Source: Lolium rigidum (taxonomy: Eukaryota; Streptophyta; Magnoliopsida; Poales; Poaceae). Taken from it: 64,000 bases of DNA. Under the pieces are notes generated by a model. The model was not told the DNA's origin. It ran no database searches and was given only the letters and a program-made list of their open reading frames with translations. Shown here in pieces: positions 21,668-34,555 of this stretch. The first letter of the stretch is position 1; every line of letters starts with the position of its first letter. The stretch is taken from positions 268,528,736 to 268,592,735 of the forward strand of contig NC_061508.1 in assembly GCF_022539505.1 (NCBI RefSeq), given 5' to 3'. The translations under genes were made by a program, and so were the position numbers.

Positions 21668-21735
21668 CTCCCTCCGGTCTTTTTTAATTGACTCGTTGTA
21701 TTAAATCCGAGTCAATTAAAAGAGACCGGAGGGAG
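21668..21735. mobile_element. Minimal 68-bp Stowaway hairpin
   Basis: CTCCCTCCGGTCT and the complement AGACCGGAGGGAG form the ends, with TA on both sides (21666-21667 and 21736-21737). The inverted repeats extend through TTAATTGACTCG and CGAGTCAATTAA, leaving about a dozen unpaired bases. It is much shorter than usual Stowaway MITEs and is nearly all stem. Confidence 0.85.
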
Positions 21736-21774
21736 TACATTCTATCAATAAAGACATCCATTTTCACTCAATCT

Positions 21775-22146
21775 CTAGTTTCTCTCTACGTTATCCGCAC
21801 GCATCGCTCTAGAGAGTAGGCTACAGGAGAGAGAATAGAGAAAGGTGAGAAAGAAATGATGGCTTTCCTGCCACTGCCGGAACTTGCTTTTTCTTTTGCA
21901 CGCTTTATCGCCGGGGAGTATGGCCGCTCCCATTTTCATCGCCGGACCTTCAGACTTGCCGCTGCACGACGTCGGAACTTTGGACGGCGCTTTCAGCGTC
22001 GCCGAAACAAGAATGGTGGCATCTTCCACCGCAGGGTAGTGCTTGGTGCCCCTCGCCGTCGCTACGGCCCTAGTGGTGGCCTCCGTCGCCGCCACAACCA
22101 GCGCCAGCACTACCACCATGTTCACCGTCGTGTGCAGCGCCACCAT
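21775..22146 (-). CDS. Putative small secreted protein, uncertain
   Basis: A minus-strand frame from ATG 22146-22144 encodes 123 aa. The N-terminus (MVALHTTVNMVVVLALVVAATEA) looks like a secretion signal with a plausible cleavage after ATEA. The following 60 residues are Thr/Ala/Lys-rich with two Cys (SCSGK, KACKRK). The C-terminal part is low in character and may be readthrough into non-coding DNA. An overlapping plus-strand frame (21856-22383) is equally long, so the coding strand is not certain. I do not recognise the family. Confidence 0.25.
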   Translation of the reverse strand: MVALHTTVNMVVVLALVVAATEATTRAVATARGTKHYPAVEDATILVSATLKAPSKVPTSCSGKSEGPAMKMGAAILPGDKACKRKSKFRQWQESHHFFLTFLYSLSCSLLSRAMRADNVERN

Positions 22147-22245
22147 TTTCCTGGAACACCAGGACCAAGAATCAGGACAGTAGTGGCCCGGGGAGAAGGA
22201 CATGACATAGCAGAGGAGGTCGCGGCTGTGCCGGATGTTGTTGCC

Positions 22246-22345
22246 GCTGCGCCCGAGTTCGCTGTCGTGCCGGCAGTTGGTGTGGAAGTTGCTGCGCCTG
22301 AGTTCGCTGCCGTGCCGGCAGTTGATGTGGAAGTTGTTGCGCCTA
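22246..22345 (+). repeat. 45-bp direct repeat, two full copies
   Basis: Copies begin CTGCGCCCGAGTTCGCTG and CTGCGCCTGAGTTCGCTG, followed by TGCCGGCAGTTG and TGTGGAAGTTG, with a partial third (GTTGCGCCTAAGTAT). On the plus strand the unit reads as APEFAVVPAVGVEVA, so the period is 15 codons. The array ends abruptly at the AT-rich retroelement-like sequence at about 22350. Confidence 0.7.
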
Positions 22346-22349
22346 AGTA

Positions 22350-25300
22350 TTGTAATATCCCAGGTTTAGAGGCTACAAAATGAGAGAACACCAAAGTGTG
22401 CATTGCATTCATGCATAGAAAATCCGGGGACTTTTCGCGCTTTTAAATAAAACTTACCACATTAACCGAAGTTTCACTTGACTTGCTGGAATTGAAGTAG
22501 ATCATCAAGTCAAGGCGCTATAAACTTCATTGTGATCTTTGCTAAAACCTTGTTTTGGATAGAGATGATTTGATCTATGGGTTAGATCAAATGGGATTAG
22601 CTTCACCATAATAACACCTTAAGTAAGGATCAACTACAAGATCTTATAAAAGATCTCAACATGATATTCCTTACAACAACACATGAATAATTATTCAACT
22701 ATAAATCAAAGAATACAATTAAACAAGAAACTATTCTTAACTCATATTTTCCATGTCTTTTACTAAATAAATATTCCTACCATGATTCACATGGTATATC
22801 TTTTCAACTCCATGTCAAGGACATTCATACTCATTCTTTATCAAACCTTGACTATTCAATCTTGTCCATTCCAACCTATTGTACTAAACTTCAGAGAGAG
22901 GAGAGGATCATTTATATATAATTACCTCATCCATTGAGGAGAACCATAGGTTAATATTCAAACCATATCTAAGTGAGATGAGTTATTGATACTAACTAAT
23001 GCTATAAGAGTACAAGTCAAGTACTAAATCCTACTTGACCTAGCCAACACTTGATGGTAAGTAAGAACCTGTTTTATTAGTGATCCAAGAGAAGCAAGTG
23101 TTGTGATCATTACACTTCGGTAATGATCATAAACCCTAGATGAACTTTACCTATCCAAGAGAGCTCAAGCTAAAAGTGTAGACTCAAGTATATTGACCAA
23201 TACTTGATCTTGGAGAGGAGAACCATGATTCAATAATGAACCATTAGGAGGCCAACACCTTTGATCATTACAAATTGGGTAATGATCATAAACCCTAAGA
23301 ATCTAGAGGAGTGTGAAGATATGAATAATAAAGAGAGATTAGTGTGAAATAAGTTGACCATGTCCAATGCATGACCATGCCTTGTAGATTTAGATGATAA
23401 GACAAGCCTATGTGATAATTAGATACCACCCATCACATGAAATACTAGGTATATCATTAGTAGTTAACTTCAGACAAATCCTCATGCCTAGAGTGGAGGG
23501 TAATGGCATTGTACCTAAACCTTTCTTATCCAAAAACTTGGGACAAACCTAGCATTGCCTTGATACAAGAATTCTAACAAAGTGAGGAGAATAATCTAGC
23601 CAATAAAACATGACCAAAGCTTATGCTCATATCTTAATCCTAGTTGTGTATCACTTAGGTGATCACCACTAAAACCCTAGACCACATTTGAAATCCAATC
23701 CATGGATTACTTGAGATCCTAAGTAGAACCCTGCCATACCTCATGCCTATTTATACTTCAATTTAGTGAAGCTTATGCAGAATCCTAAACCATTTCATAT
23801 GGGATCCACTCCACAAAAAATATTATGTCCTAAATTGTGTATCATAGATCACAAGTATAAACCAAGCGAGTTATATTTAAGCTTAAGTACAATTTAAGTG
23901 ATTAGAGTTAAACTAATATCCAATTCTACTTTGCCTTTCAAATACCTTGTCTAGTGGAACAAATGAAATAGTGTTTTATAAATAGAATCACCTTAGCAAG
24001 TGAATGGACCATGATGAGCTTAGGATTTATTTCAAGTAATTCAAGCTAGAAGCTGTTGAGCAAGATTAGTAAATATAGAGTTTATTCAATGGTCTTCTTA
24101 AACCCTTAGAAACAATTATCCACATAAAATCATGATCCAAACCCATCCTCAATATTATTTATTAAAAAAACTCTAACCATAATTAAAATAGATATGAAAA
24201 ACTAATGTGGTTAAGCACACTAGCAAAATCTAATATTATGTTTATCATGCACATGTTATAATTTTTCAAACCACTTAAATAGATCTGGTTCTCAAATAAA
24301 AGGAATTGAGATAAATATCTAAATCCATATCTATTTTATTTATACCTCACTAAAGCACCAATCTAATCAAAAATTAAATATTTGTTTGAATAACTAAATT
24401 ATACAAGAAGCATTATTATTAAGTTTTGTGGAGATTTTAAATAATTGAAAAACCTACAGAAACAATATAGTACTCAAATTTGAATTCAAACAATAAAATA
24501 CAAAACAGAAAAATAAAAATAAAAACAGAAAAAAGTTTTGAAGGTGAATATGACTTTTGATTACATCCGTCGGGGATAGCCCTGAATAATTATACTCAGT
24601 ATGCGGATCATCAACCATTAACCTTTCACTTAGATACCCTAGTATAGGCACCTCCCCTATGAGCTTGGCCTCCCAGCGATGGCATTCTGTCATCCTGGGA
24701 ACTGCACAGGGCTTGGGTAGGACATTCACCTCTATTTCACGTCATTTCACTTTTCATGTGGTGGCAGCCTCGGCATAACCCCTATGACGCTTGTTCAGAG
24801 GGAACCCATACTAAAATACATAAATTTCCAGTTAAGCCCTACCCATTATCAGGTATTGTGGGGGTACTCTATAGTTGGAATGGTATCGCATCCGAACCCA
24901 ACCATCAGTTTTTGTCAAATTCACCTTGTCATTCACAAGTCATATTCACCTTCAAAACTTTCAGTAGAATGACTCATCATTCTAAGGTTTTCAAAGTCAT
25001 TTGGTTCACAAGTTCCCATCTAGAGTAGACAATTTTAGTTTTAGCACTAGCAACTAGTCATGAGGGGTGCTAACTAAGTTTTTGCTCTCTAGGCTAAGTT
25101 TGATGCTCTTGTAGTACTCTACATTTAGACCAAAGTTAACTATAAAAATAAGCCTTGATAAACAAATTAAAAGTTGCAAGATAAAAACTTGGGCTTGGAC
25201 AAATCCTTAAACACAATAGTATTGCAAGGGTATCTTGCAATAGTATAGCTTGTATTAGTAGAGCTTGCATTGGTAATAGCTTGCCTTGAGTGGTAGTAGA

Positions 25301-27232
25301 GCCCAACACTCGACCACCGAATCAACCCAAGGAGCCCGGGAACCAGCCCAGATACCGTTTCTTTTGTTTTAAAATTCGTGTGAGGTAAGTCGTCGTCTTC
25401 TTCTTCGGAGACGATAGCGCAGAGGAGGAGTTGCGCCACGTCCTCGACGCCAATAAGGATGCCCCGGATGCTGCAGAAGGTTCTAGAACTCCACACTATC
25501 CTCCTCGCATCCGTCTTATCCCTTTCGCATCAAGATTCGTGCCCAGACGCGCTTCACCGTCGCCAGTGCATCTCGGCCAGTGCCGCCGGCGAGTCGACAA
25601 ACTAGAGCACCTCGAGCTCTATAAAACCACCACGAGCTCCGCGTTGCAACCCTAATCCTTCGTCGCCCATCCATTTCTTCTCAGATCCACTCTATCTCTC
25701 GCCACCATCTGATAGCCGTCGCCGGTGTCGAGGAAGAAGCCGTCGATTGGAAGCACCCCAGAGTCCATGGCGTGGCTCAATAGATGCGCCCGACCTCGTA
25801 GATCATCCTAGAGGAGCAACACGTCAAGGAAAGCTCAGGGTGAGGCTAATTGCAACAATCCCTTTTCCGATGACTGGCCGGAAAATCGTCAATCGTCATC
25901 GTCTCCGGCGACTACTTCCTCCATCGATGACACCATCATCACCAGGGTGAGCATACGCATCTTTAGAGCATACTCTCGCCTCCTATGGTCCTTTGTAGCT
26001 CCGTTTAGCCACCTCTCCGGAGTAAACCGCCGCAGATGGGTGCCGCTGGAGATGCTCCGGTGACCATCTGTCGGGGGTACCCCTACCATCATGCTCAGCG
26101 TGTTGTGGGGATGCTGGCGCACTCATCCGCGCATCCCAGGGGGCTCTGTAGCGCTAGCGCCGCCGTGATTTGGTCGTCGGCGTTTAGCCGCCGGCAACGC
26201 CAACGTGGCGGTGGGGTCCCGTGTGCCTTTTGACTGGTTGTTGCCAACGTGGCAACTGACCTAGTCAACGACCCCACCTGTCGTACAAATAGTATTTTCC
26301 ATTTAATTAAAAACCAGGAAATAACTGAAACTTTGTAGAAATAATAAAATTCCTTATAGCTCAGAAAAATATAAATAAGATATCACAATGCTCACAAAAA
26401 TAAACTCTATTCAATAAAAATATAATATGAAAATGTTTGTTAAAATGAAAATTTAATTATTTTAACCTTTATTAATTATGCCTTTTCATTTATTCTAAAT
26501 ATAAATAAAATTCAATAATTAGTTAAGTTTAAAAATTAAATAATAGCTATTCAGTAACTAAGTAAAATATTAAGACTAAGTTCTTCATCATATTCTCATT
26601 AACTTAAATATTAGTGGTATTTCATAAACCCTAAATTGCAAATTACCATTTACCATTTTCTTTAAATAATAATAAAGCAAGAAAATGTTAAAGGCTAATA
26701 TTAATTTTGTAGTCAAAGGTTATGTATTTACTTGAAACTCTTTAGTCAACAAGATATTATTTTAAAATTTAATAACAACTATAAAACCCAAATTCCTGAA
26801 TTAAATCCTGAATAGTATGTGTCTTAATTCTTAAACCCTCTAAAATTAATAAATGTTAAGTTTATTATTAATTTATTTCAAAGTACTTAATCAAATTAAA
26901 TCTAGTACCAATTATTATTTTACGAATTGTATCATAATTTAGAAACCCTAATTCTACTCTAAGTAAGGACCTTGATCCCATTATTTTATGTGATCATCCC
27001 AAATTAGATTCAATTCTAAAACCCTAGGGGTTTATCACATGTGATCATATGAACTTCACCTTTACCTATAGAACCTTAATAAGAAACAAATGAATGCATG
27101 CTCGTGATCCACTAAACAAAACCAACTCACATGAAGTCATCATTTCATGTCTTTATTCTTGAATAAACCTTATATGATCCACTAGTGCCACTTAGGGGCA
27201 AACCCTAACTTGTTACTCACATATTAACACCA
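22350..27232. mobile_element. AT-rich LTR-retroelement-like sequence without ORFs (left part)
   Basis: The segment begins TGTAATATCCCAGGTTTAG, a start known from long grass retroelement LTRs. It runs nearly 5 kb with no coding frame. A GC-rich island at 25380-26280 has a CTATAAAACC box at about 25619-25628, a leader-like stretch and a GTGAGC donor-like site at 25947. The 24560-24800 part (GTGGTGGCAGCCTCGGCAT) also resembles gypsy-type non-coding DNA. A large-retrotransposon-derivative or long LTR is the best guess. It is interrupted by the Helitron and continues at 32275. No partner LTR was seen in the window. Confidence 0.45.
25619..25947 (+). promoter_or_regulatory. TATA box, leader and donor-like site inside the AT-rich element
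   Basis: TATAAAACC at about 25620 is followed by CCCTAATCC, a pyrimidine-rich stretch and a short frame (25747-25950) ending at CAG/GTGAGC. This is the arrangement of an LTR promoter or a captured first exon. No product is recognised. Confidence 0.35.
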
Positions 27233-27244
27233 CTAGTTGAATGC

Positions 27245-27260
27245 CCGTGCGTTGCTACGG
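27245..27260 (-). terminator. Helitron 3' hairpin
   Basis: CCGT at 27245-27248 pairs with ACGG at 27257-27260, and GC pairs continue inside with a one-base bulge. It lies 9 bases from the terminal CTAG. This is the palindrome that Helitrons carry close to the 3' end, where it acts as a transposition terminator. Confidence 0.8.
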
Positions 27261-28212
27261 TCCTTTCAAATTTAGCAAACATGTAAACATAATGCTTATG
27301 AAAATTCATATAATAATTTGATTGTAAGCTATATACATATGAAAATTCATATAATAAGAAATTTAGTGACCATTAGATGTGCCTGGGAAGTTGTACTTGT
27401 GCCCGCAAGCCGTAAATGCTACCTGCGGCTAGAAGATATGAAGGAACAGTGTCAAGCATGTCAAAATAGCCAAAACTGGTGTAAGAGAATGAAAACCGAT
27501 TAATTGCCTCCTTGTCAAAGGCCTGCTATCCTCCACCTGAGAAGCAAGTGACTACTCTAGTTGGTGTAATCCTATGAGAAAATGAATTAGATATACTATT
27601 ATCACCAGTCAACGGGAAAAATGTATTAGAAGCATATACTCACCAGTCAACCGGAAAAGAAGATAGAAGCTAGCTAAAAAATAAATAAATAACAAGAACA
27701 TATGACCTTCATTACTTGGCTCGTTATGTCCAAACAAACATTATTTAAATTTGCGGAATTTGATGGTATTCCATGGAACTAAGATTCTTTTGGTGGTACA
27801 TACTACATACCGAATTTCTCCTTCTAATTAAACTTGATCAGCATCCATGTTCAATTAGTTAAATGCCCATGGTTTCATGGAAATCTTGATTAAATAAATC
27901 CATTGTGCCCAGGCTGTCAATAGTTGTATTTCTTCTTTGTTTTGTGCCCATTACCTTCTAACTATGGTATGTATCTTCACACAAGAGAAGGGATCCCGAG
28001 AGCCCTAGAAATCTCAAGTCACCCCTTGGACAACAATGGAAGACAATAGTTAGGCAGATGGGTCATGAATGTACATTTTTGCCATCATTTGGATCTAATT
28101 AAGAGCAGCATACTCTTGTAGAAAAATGACAAAATCAATTTTATCACTCTCTAGGATCAGACCAAGCACAAAAATCTAAAGGGAGAAGTGCCGAAAAATC
28201 TGATATCTTACC

Positions 28213-28440
28213 AGAACACTTTGATGGGGAACTTGCAGTCGAACATGTACTTGATGGGGATGAAAATATCAACAGGTGGAGACCTTGATGGCAAACTCAC
28301 AATTGAGCATGTGGTTAATTGGGGTGATGCTGCACAAACGCGTGCATCATGGAGTCCTTCAACCAGAAGAGCTGCCTCTTCTTGGTCATCCAGCCCGCTC
28401 GCTTCGCCCCATGCTAGAACTCAGCGCCGCCGTTCGATGA
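28213..28440 (-). pseudogene. Exon-like fragment captured in the Helitron
   Basis: On the minus strand a coding-like stretch ends DIFIPIKYMFDCKFPIKVF just before a good donor (GTTCTG/GTAAGA, boundary at 28212/28211). Upstream GC-rich sequence (28330-28500) looks like gene sequence rather than Helitron filler. No start codon or complete domain is visible and I cannot name the protein. The orientation matches the Helitron's own 5'-to-3' direction, as is usual for captured fragments. Confidence 0.35.
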
Positions 28441-31299
28441 GGAGCCCATCATCGCACGCTGGCGAAGGGAACCTTGCAGTCCCCGCTCCCTTCCTGGATT
28501 GCAAACACACCAATGTACCATTCAATTGATGAGGTGGGATCTAACGCCACATATTTTTTGACAGAAAGCAAGCTGAAGATATTCAAAACCAATCCGAACA
28601 TTTACCTGATACTGAGTTCATGAAGGTTATTAAGGCATTAGAGTAATGACAAAGGATCCCTGCAAACATCAGATCTGAGAGGAAGCATGAGTACAAATCA
28701 CTTATAGCTGGATGTCATATAAATCCCACTATAACTGCAGACCCTGGATGGCACGACATCCCTAGCTTTTGGGCTGCAATCTCTCGCATGTAAATAATTC
28801 CCATGATATATCAAGAAGGTCACTTGTAATGCCAAAGCTTGTAGCACCCTAACATTTCATTAAATCCACACCTTTATGCTTCTTTAGTTGGTAGAAATAA
28901 TAAGTAGGTACGACCCTCATGGCTAAAGATGTAGCAGCATAATAGAACTCCAGAAAATGCAACCAAAATACACAACTGATGCTTAGGGACCCAATCTGCT
29001 ATGGCGTACTAACCATTAGGCCTGCCAATGCAAAATTAGCATTGTATCCAACATCTGATGGAGTGCTGCCAACTTTCCTTTAAAATACTATATATGCTAT
29101 TTTTCAGGATAAGATCAACATGCTATTTCTCTAACATGGGACAAATGCAACATATACAGAATTCCTTTACCTTGACCACCGCTTTTGTGTTCCTAGTCTA
29201 TGATCCTGAAGCAAAATTAGTTGTCCACAAACAGACTGGGTTCTGTAAAACGAATCCAGATTACAACAATTACAATAGAAGAAAATAATGGGAAAAATTA
29301 TGAATGATTCGCAATTTAAGAAACACATGAAGTAGGAAAGGTAGCCAACCTTGGTGCTACACTTCATATAGAGAATAACTTATGCTCAAAAACTGTCAAC
29401 ACTTCGTTCATGAATCTCGAACTTGTCCCATATATGGCTTCCTTGCAATCAGAAAAAGAAAAGTATAATTTAAACACCATACATTCGAATTCTTCTATTT
29501 GTACAACGAATGAATCCGGAACATCTTATCAGTATTATGCAATTAAAATCAAGGAAACAAAGAAATGACAAGGAGACGTAACCGATCAAAATGGCCGAGA
29601 GCAAGAATTCACTGCTGCATATCATTCGAACCTATCAAAGCAATTTAGCAATATTGGAAGAAAGGAGGTTTAGGTCCAACAGATTTCAGGCAATATAGTG
29701 CCAAATCTTCTATGATAAAGTGCCGACCAAATACTGATGTGCAGGTGGAGCAGAGGAAAAAAAAGACACCATGCATGAAACCATAAGGGTGGTTCAAAAT
29801 AAACATCAGGCTTGTACACCTCAATGTCACTATGGATGGATGGCCTTAGATACCCCACAGTTAAGACAAAAAGCTGAAGTTCGCACAGTCCTGCTTTAAA
29901 TATCAACTGGAAACCAAAACTGCTTCCAACAATAGAATCCAAGTGAGGATGTTTGCAGGGGCATATTGGATATGTTATTTCACACGATGGGCTGCCTCAA
30001 AGCAAATTCAGTCAAATGTAGTTTAGTCAGAAGTTGACATTGTCAGAAGACAGGTAGAACTACAAACTGAATAGATAATACAGTGTCCGCAGTTACGATG
30101 TTAGAGATTTCTTTCTCAATATGGTCACCATGTTTAGAGATGTATTGTGATTCAGTGATACATATAAATGTCATTCAGAAGTCGTTTAACACCACATACC
30201 TGCTCATGAATGACGATTCTAGCTTCAACATCATCAATAATTTACCTTTTATATACGTCATGTAAACCTATGGGAGAAGGCGAAACATGATTTCAGGGAA
30301 GATAACAATTGCAAAAGGCTTGCAGTTAGGTTCTTGAGCACGTCTCTCTTACTTAATACGTACACATGCAGTCCTCCTGCATGTTCTCCACAAATAATCA
30401 CGTCCCTGATGAGTAAAAACGCTGCCCACTCCTATCAATCAAAGAAAAACTGGTGAAGTTGGTAATGACACTGTGTAACAAAGCATGAGACATATATATG
30501 TCATTTTATTTTGGAGCGAATCGGAGGGCACTATCTATAGATTTCGTGTGACCGCTGAAAACCAGTAGGTAAATATCTACAAATTTTCCAGAACCACAGA
30601 AAATACTCCCACATCATATTGGAAAAAATTTAACGATCCAAAGTTCGAAATAAATATATTTAGAAATTTTTAGAAGTTATCACAGAGAACAGTTAATCAC
30701 AGTTAACTAAACTGATGAATATCCTTTGCCACCAAGCATCAGTATTGCCAAAGAGTATGCTAATTTACTGCCACATGCGAGCATGAGGTTCAGGAGAATT
30801 TCATGTTACCTCGGCAGTGAACTGCATAGTTATGTATTTATTTATCGTATGAAAAAATTGGATAATAAGCAAATCTGAATTAGTAAGAGATTTTTTAGAC
30901 AACAAGTTTCGTCTAAATTGAATAGCTCTATCAAATAGTTTCATGTAGTATATTTTCTGCTCAGTACAATGTTGAATGCAGGTTAAGAATTTAGAAAGGG
31001 CACAGTTGAGCTGGTATGAACAAATTAGTAGACGATGATAAGGGCATGAAAATTCGCTAGCCTTCTAAAGAAATTATTATCATCAAATTTGTAATCATGT
31101 CTGTACAATTATCTCTTGTAGATTCAGTAGCATATCAAAAACTTTCTAAAGTTGTAAGGTCAGCGGTTAGCGAATAAACTTTCTGAAGCTGCATAACTTG
31201 TCTTCAGTTGTGCAATGTATGAAACCTAAGTTAACAAAGTCCCATTTGCCATCTCTGTGGCTCAAAGTGGACAGATATAAGAGGATGAATTCGACTTAC

Positions 31300-31500
31300 C
31301 ATGTTGACAGCCGACAAAGTGGAGGGCAGGAGGGCGCCAAGCAGCTGAACCAGAACCAGAGTCGAGGGGTGTCTAAGGCGGATCAATGGATCATACAACT
31401 GAACGTCGAACCTAATCCGATAGAGACGCACAAGATGGAAAGCAACAATCAATTAAAAGGGGATGGAAGCTCCATTAACCTCGCCCCAGTCATCTAGGTG
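31300..31500 (-). pseudogene. Captured 5' UTR with start codon and splice donor in the Helitron
   Basis: Read on the minus strand, a GC-moderate leader (TGGCGCCCTCCTGCCCTCC) reaches an ATG at 31302-31300 directly followed by GTAAGT. This could be a first exon with an intron right after its start codon. GC-rich sequence at 31500-31830 lies further upstream and may be its promoter. Candidate downstream pieces at 30430-30300 read as coding for a short distance (VIICGEHAGGLHVYV). The parental gene is not recognised. Confidence 0.35.
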
Positions 31501-32274
31501 GACATCGCCCATCTAGGAGGAGATGGTGCCTAGGTCGAGGTCAACACCACCCGTGTTGCTGCCTCCGTGGATCCGTCGGAGGGATGGATGCAGGGAGAAT
31601 GGCATGCATTAGAGAGAGCATGAGAGAATGGCTCGAAGCCAGACCACCGTCCGCTCGCCCATGCATCGATTCGAACTCCAAACTACCGTCGCCCAGCACC
31701 ACGATCCCCATGGCCACCAACGTAGGTCGACATCACAATTCACAAGCACGCTCGTTGTTGACTCCTTCTGCGGGGCGACCTACACGTGGGCTGTTGGGGC
31801 GAGGGGCGAAAAGTGAGAGGCGGCGGCGATAGGACCCTGGTTTATTACTGGTTTGATTGCATGCAAGCAGGAAAGAAGAGGAAAAAAGATGAAACAACGC
31901 ATGCAGCATGAGCAGGCAATAGGGAAATTGTGAATGCAGTACGAGCAGGAATTAAGGCTGATATGCGTGAAGTAAATGGGACATAAGTTTGGAAAGTAAT
32001 CTTTTTACATAGAACTCCTTAATTCTAGCGCTGGAATTAAGTATGGGAAAAGGGGTGACGTTATGTGCTTTCCATTTTCTCAAATTTCGTGATTGGGGAA
32101 TCCCTTGATTATTGGTAGTGTACATAATATATTTCCTTAAATATTTCCTTAAATATTGCATATTGGATGGCTGAAATTTTTGGTCGTGGATTTTTAGTTG
32201 AGCGGTCAAGATGTCTCCAATCTTTGACATCAAACATTTTTGACGACGTACCAACTCGAATATAATAGTAAAGA

Positions 32275-32840
32275 TTGATCACCATTCTTAGTACCACACC
32301 ATTGGATCAACCATAATACCAATCTTGGATAGAAATTCACTTTACATACTCCTATTCAACTAAACCCTACTTAGGCAATAATAAACCACCTAGCTTAGAA
32401 ACCCATTATTGATTACTTAGTGAAGCAAATGATAAGGTACAGTAAACCCTAATGTTTAAGTCAAGGTATCACCTTGATAACCATCCTTTGGTATGATACC
32501 TATGATCAACCATAGTAATAAACCTACCAATACTTGCTGCATATAGGCCCATTCTACTTAAGAACCAACTAGTCCCTAATAATGAATTAAATGAATCCAA
32601 TAGTAAACCCTAGTAGCACTTAGCTTCTACTTGTAGTAATTCTTGTTCTTTATCAAGCATGTTCTTCAAAAGTTATTCTTTTGAAGTGCAAATGTCAATC
32701 AAACCATAGAAGCCATAGTTCTTATTTGAAATACTTATTATTTCTTTATCAACTTGTTCTTCAAAAGTTAATCTTTTGAAGTATAATATAAGTAATCATC
32801 AACCATGTCCTGTAGAACTTAAAAACTGACAATTACTCTT
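32275..32840. mobile_element. AT-rich retroelement-like sequence (right part, after the Helitron)
   Basis: The composition and the style of short repeated phrases (AAACCCTA, TAATAATAAACC) match the sequence left of the Helitron. This fits one element split by it. It contains a local duplication: CTTGTTCTTTATCAAGCATGTTCTTCAAAAGTTATTCTTTTGAAG recurs in altered form about 100 bp on. It ends near 32840, where the outer gypsy-type sequence begins. Confidence 0.5.
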
Positions 32841-34555
32841 GACTTGTTATGCAACCACCAAAGTTTTCCACTTCCCCTTGTTCATTCCTTTGGCGTCGCC
32901 AGCCTTGGCCTAGTCGACATCTTGGCGGCTATCGGCAACCAGGGCAATGGTTCCTTCGACTCCGACCTTCAAATTTTCTTATCGATAAGCCAACGCAAGG
33001 TCCTCCTGCGGGAGGAAGCGCCTGACACACTCGGAGAAAGTTTGCGGCTGCGCCTACTTGGGGAAGAAATGGGGAAAAAGGCGCGTAAACGCAGCCCGTG
33101 CATCAGCAATATTCGTTCGCGCCAGATCCCCATGTAGTTCAAGAATTGAGAGGGTGTCGAGAAGACGATCCTCCTCAGCTTCATGCAAGGTGAAATCTTC
33201 ACCCATCTTTCCTGCTGGAACAAAATCCGAGTTCATCAAAATACGCAGAGAGACAATCCCAGAAGAAGCTTGAAAGATAAGAGCAGAAACTTACTAACAA
33301 ACCGCCGGTTTTGGGACTCTAAGCGACCTATGATGGCGTTCTCACGCGCAATCTGTTGAGTAGTCTTGTCGCTCAGAGCATTTTCAGCTTTGTGGAGTCG
33401 TTGGCAAAGATCTTCGACAGTAGCAGCATCTCGTTCGGCCTTCTCGCGAGCTTGTTCGCTTTGTTCAAGCTTAAGAGTGAGCTCCTCGGCGCGTTTTTCG
33501 GCTCGATCGAGGCTCTCTGAAAAGAAGGATCAAAGGCAGAACTCAGTCCAGATACAAAAATAAGTAAGCCAATAAAAAATGGAGCACACGAAACAAAATG
33601 GGCATTACCTCTCAGATCTTCGGCGGCATCGCGATATCCGATAAATTGGGTACCAATTTTGATGAGATGCTTCATCAAATGCTATAGAGGATCAGGGAAA
33701 AAGTTTAGATGAGGGAAAATTCGACAATAGGCCAAAAATAGGTAAAGCAAAATAGTAAATCAAAGAAGAAGAATACTTACATCGTCCACGGAGGAGTCGA
33801 GGAACTCTCAGTCACAATGTCGTGGCTCTCGCCAGGCCTAGTCCTTGCTCTCTTCGGCGGAGGGGCTCGGGGGCTGGCGGTAGGAGTCGACGTTTCCACG
33901 TTCTGTTGAGGGAGAGGCGAAGACTCCTCGGCAGCGCGGCGTGCTTCAGAAAGAACCACGGTATTTGATGTGCTCGTGTGAGCCGTGACATGAACCACGG
34001 GTTCTTCCTCTTCCTCTTCGCCACTGTCAACATAGAAACATGAGCATACCAAACAAACAAGAGTTGTGCAAAAATAGAAATAACGAAACTTACGAGCTAA
34101 CGGAGCATGCGTCGTCATAAGGGTTGAAGGTACCCTCATCTTTGGGTGACGATTCTTCGGGAGCAGGCTCGGTAGGCTTGGAGGTGCCGGAATCTTCGAC
34201 CTCATCCCTTTTCCTTTTGTTCTTGGGAGAAGTAGCGGAAGGAGGAGAGCGCACTGATTCAGAAGCGTCCGATTCAGTTTCTTTTTCGGAGGAAGCCACA
34301 GATTTATGAGATCCCACGACTTCACTCTCAGGACGAGAAGATTCTTGCGAATCGTCATTAACGGCGGTTCGCTCATCCACCTCTCCACCTTCAGGGAGGG
34401 GAGGAAGAGAAGATAGAACCCGATGATTCTGTCGGATGCAAAAGCAATATCATGGTGAAGATACTAATTAAATGGGGAAGCAGTCGAAAAATAAAGGCAC
34501 AATGCGAAGAAAAAGTTACTAACTTCGGGAAGGGCGTGGTTGCCACTATACGGCT

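Larger units (their letters stand above)
27233..32274 (-). mobile_element. Non-autonomous Helitron, 5.04 kb
   Basis: On the minus strand the element starts TCTTTACTATTATATTCG (from 32274). It ends with a CCGTAGCAACGCACGG hairpin (27260-27245), a short spacer and CTAG (27236-27233). The neighbouring host bases are A before the 5' end (complement of 32275) and T after the 3' end (complement of 27232), the AT target of Helitrons. No target duplication is expected. Flanking DNA on both sides is the same kind of AT-rich sequence. No Rep/helicase frame exists, so it is non-autonomous. The interior is AT-rich with several splice-signal-bearing pieces. Confidence 0.85.

Noticed and set aside
27233..32274. 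Autonomous Helitron with Rep/helicase
   Set aside because: No frame longer than about 115 codons exists and no helicase or HUH motif was seen on either strand.
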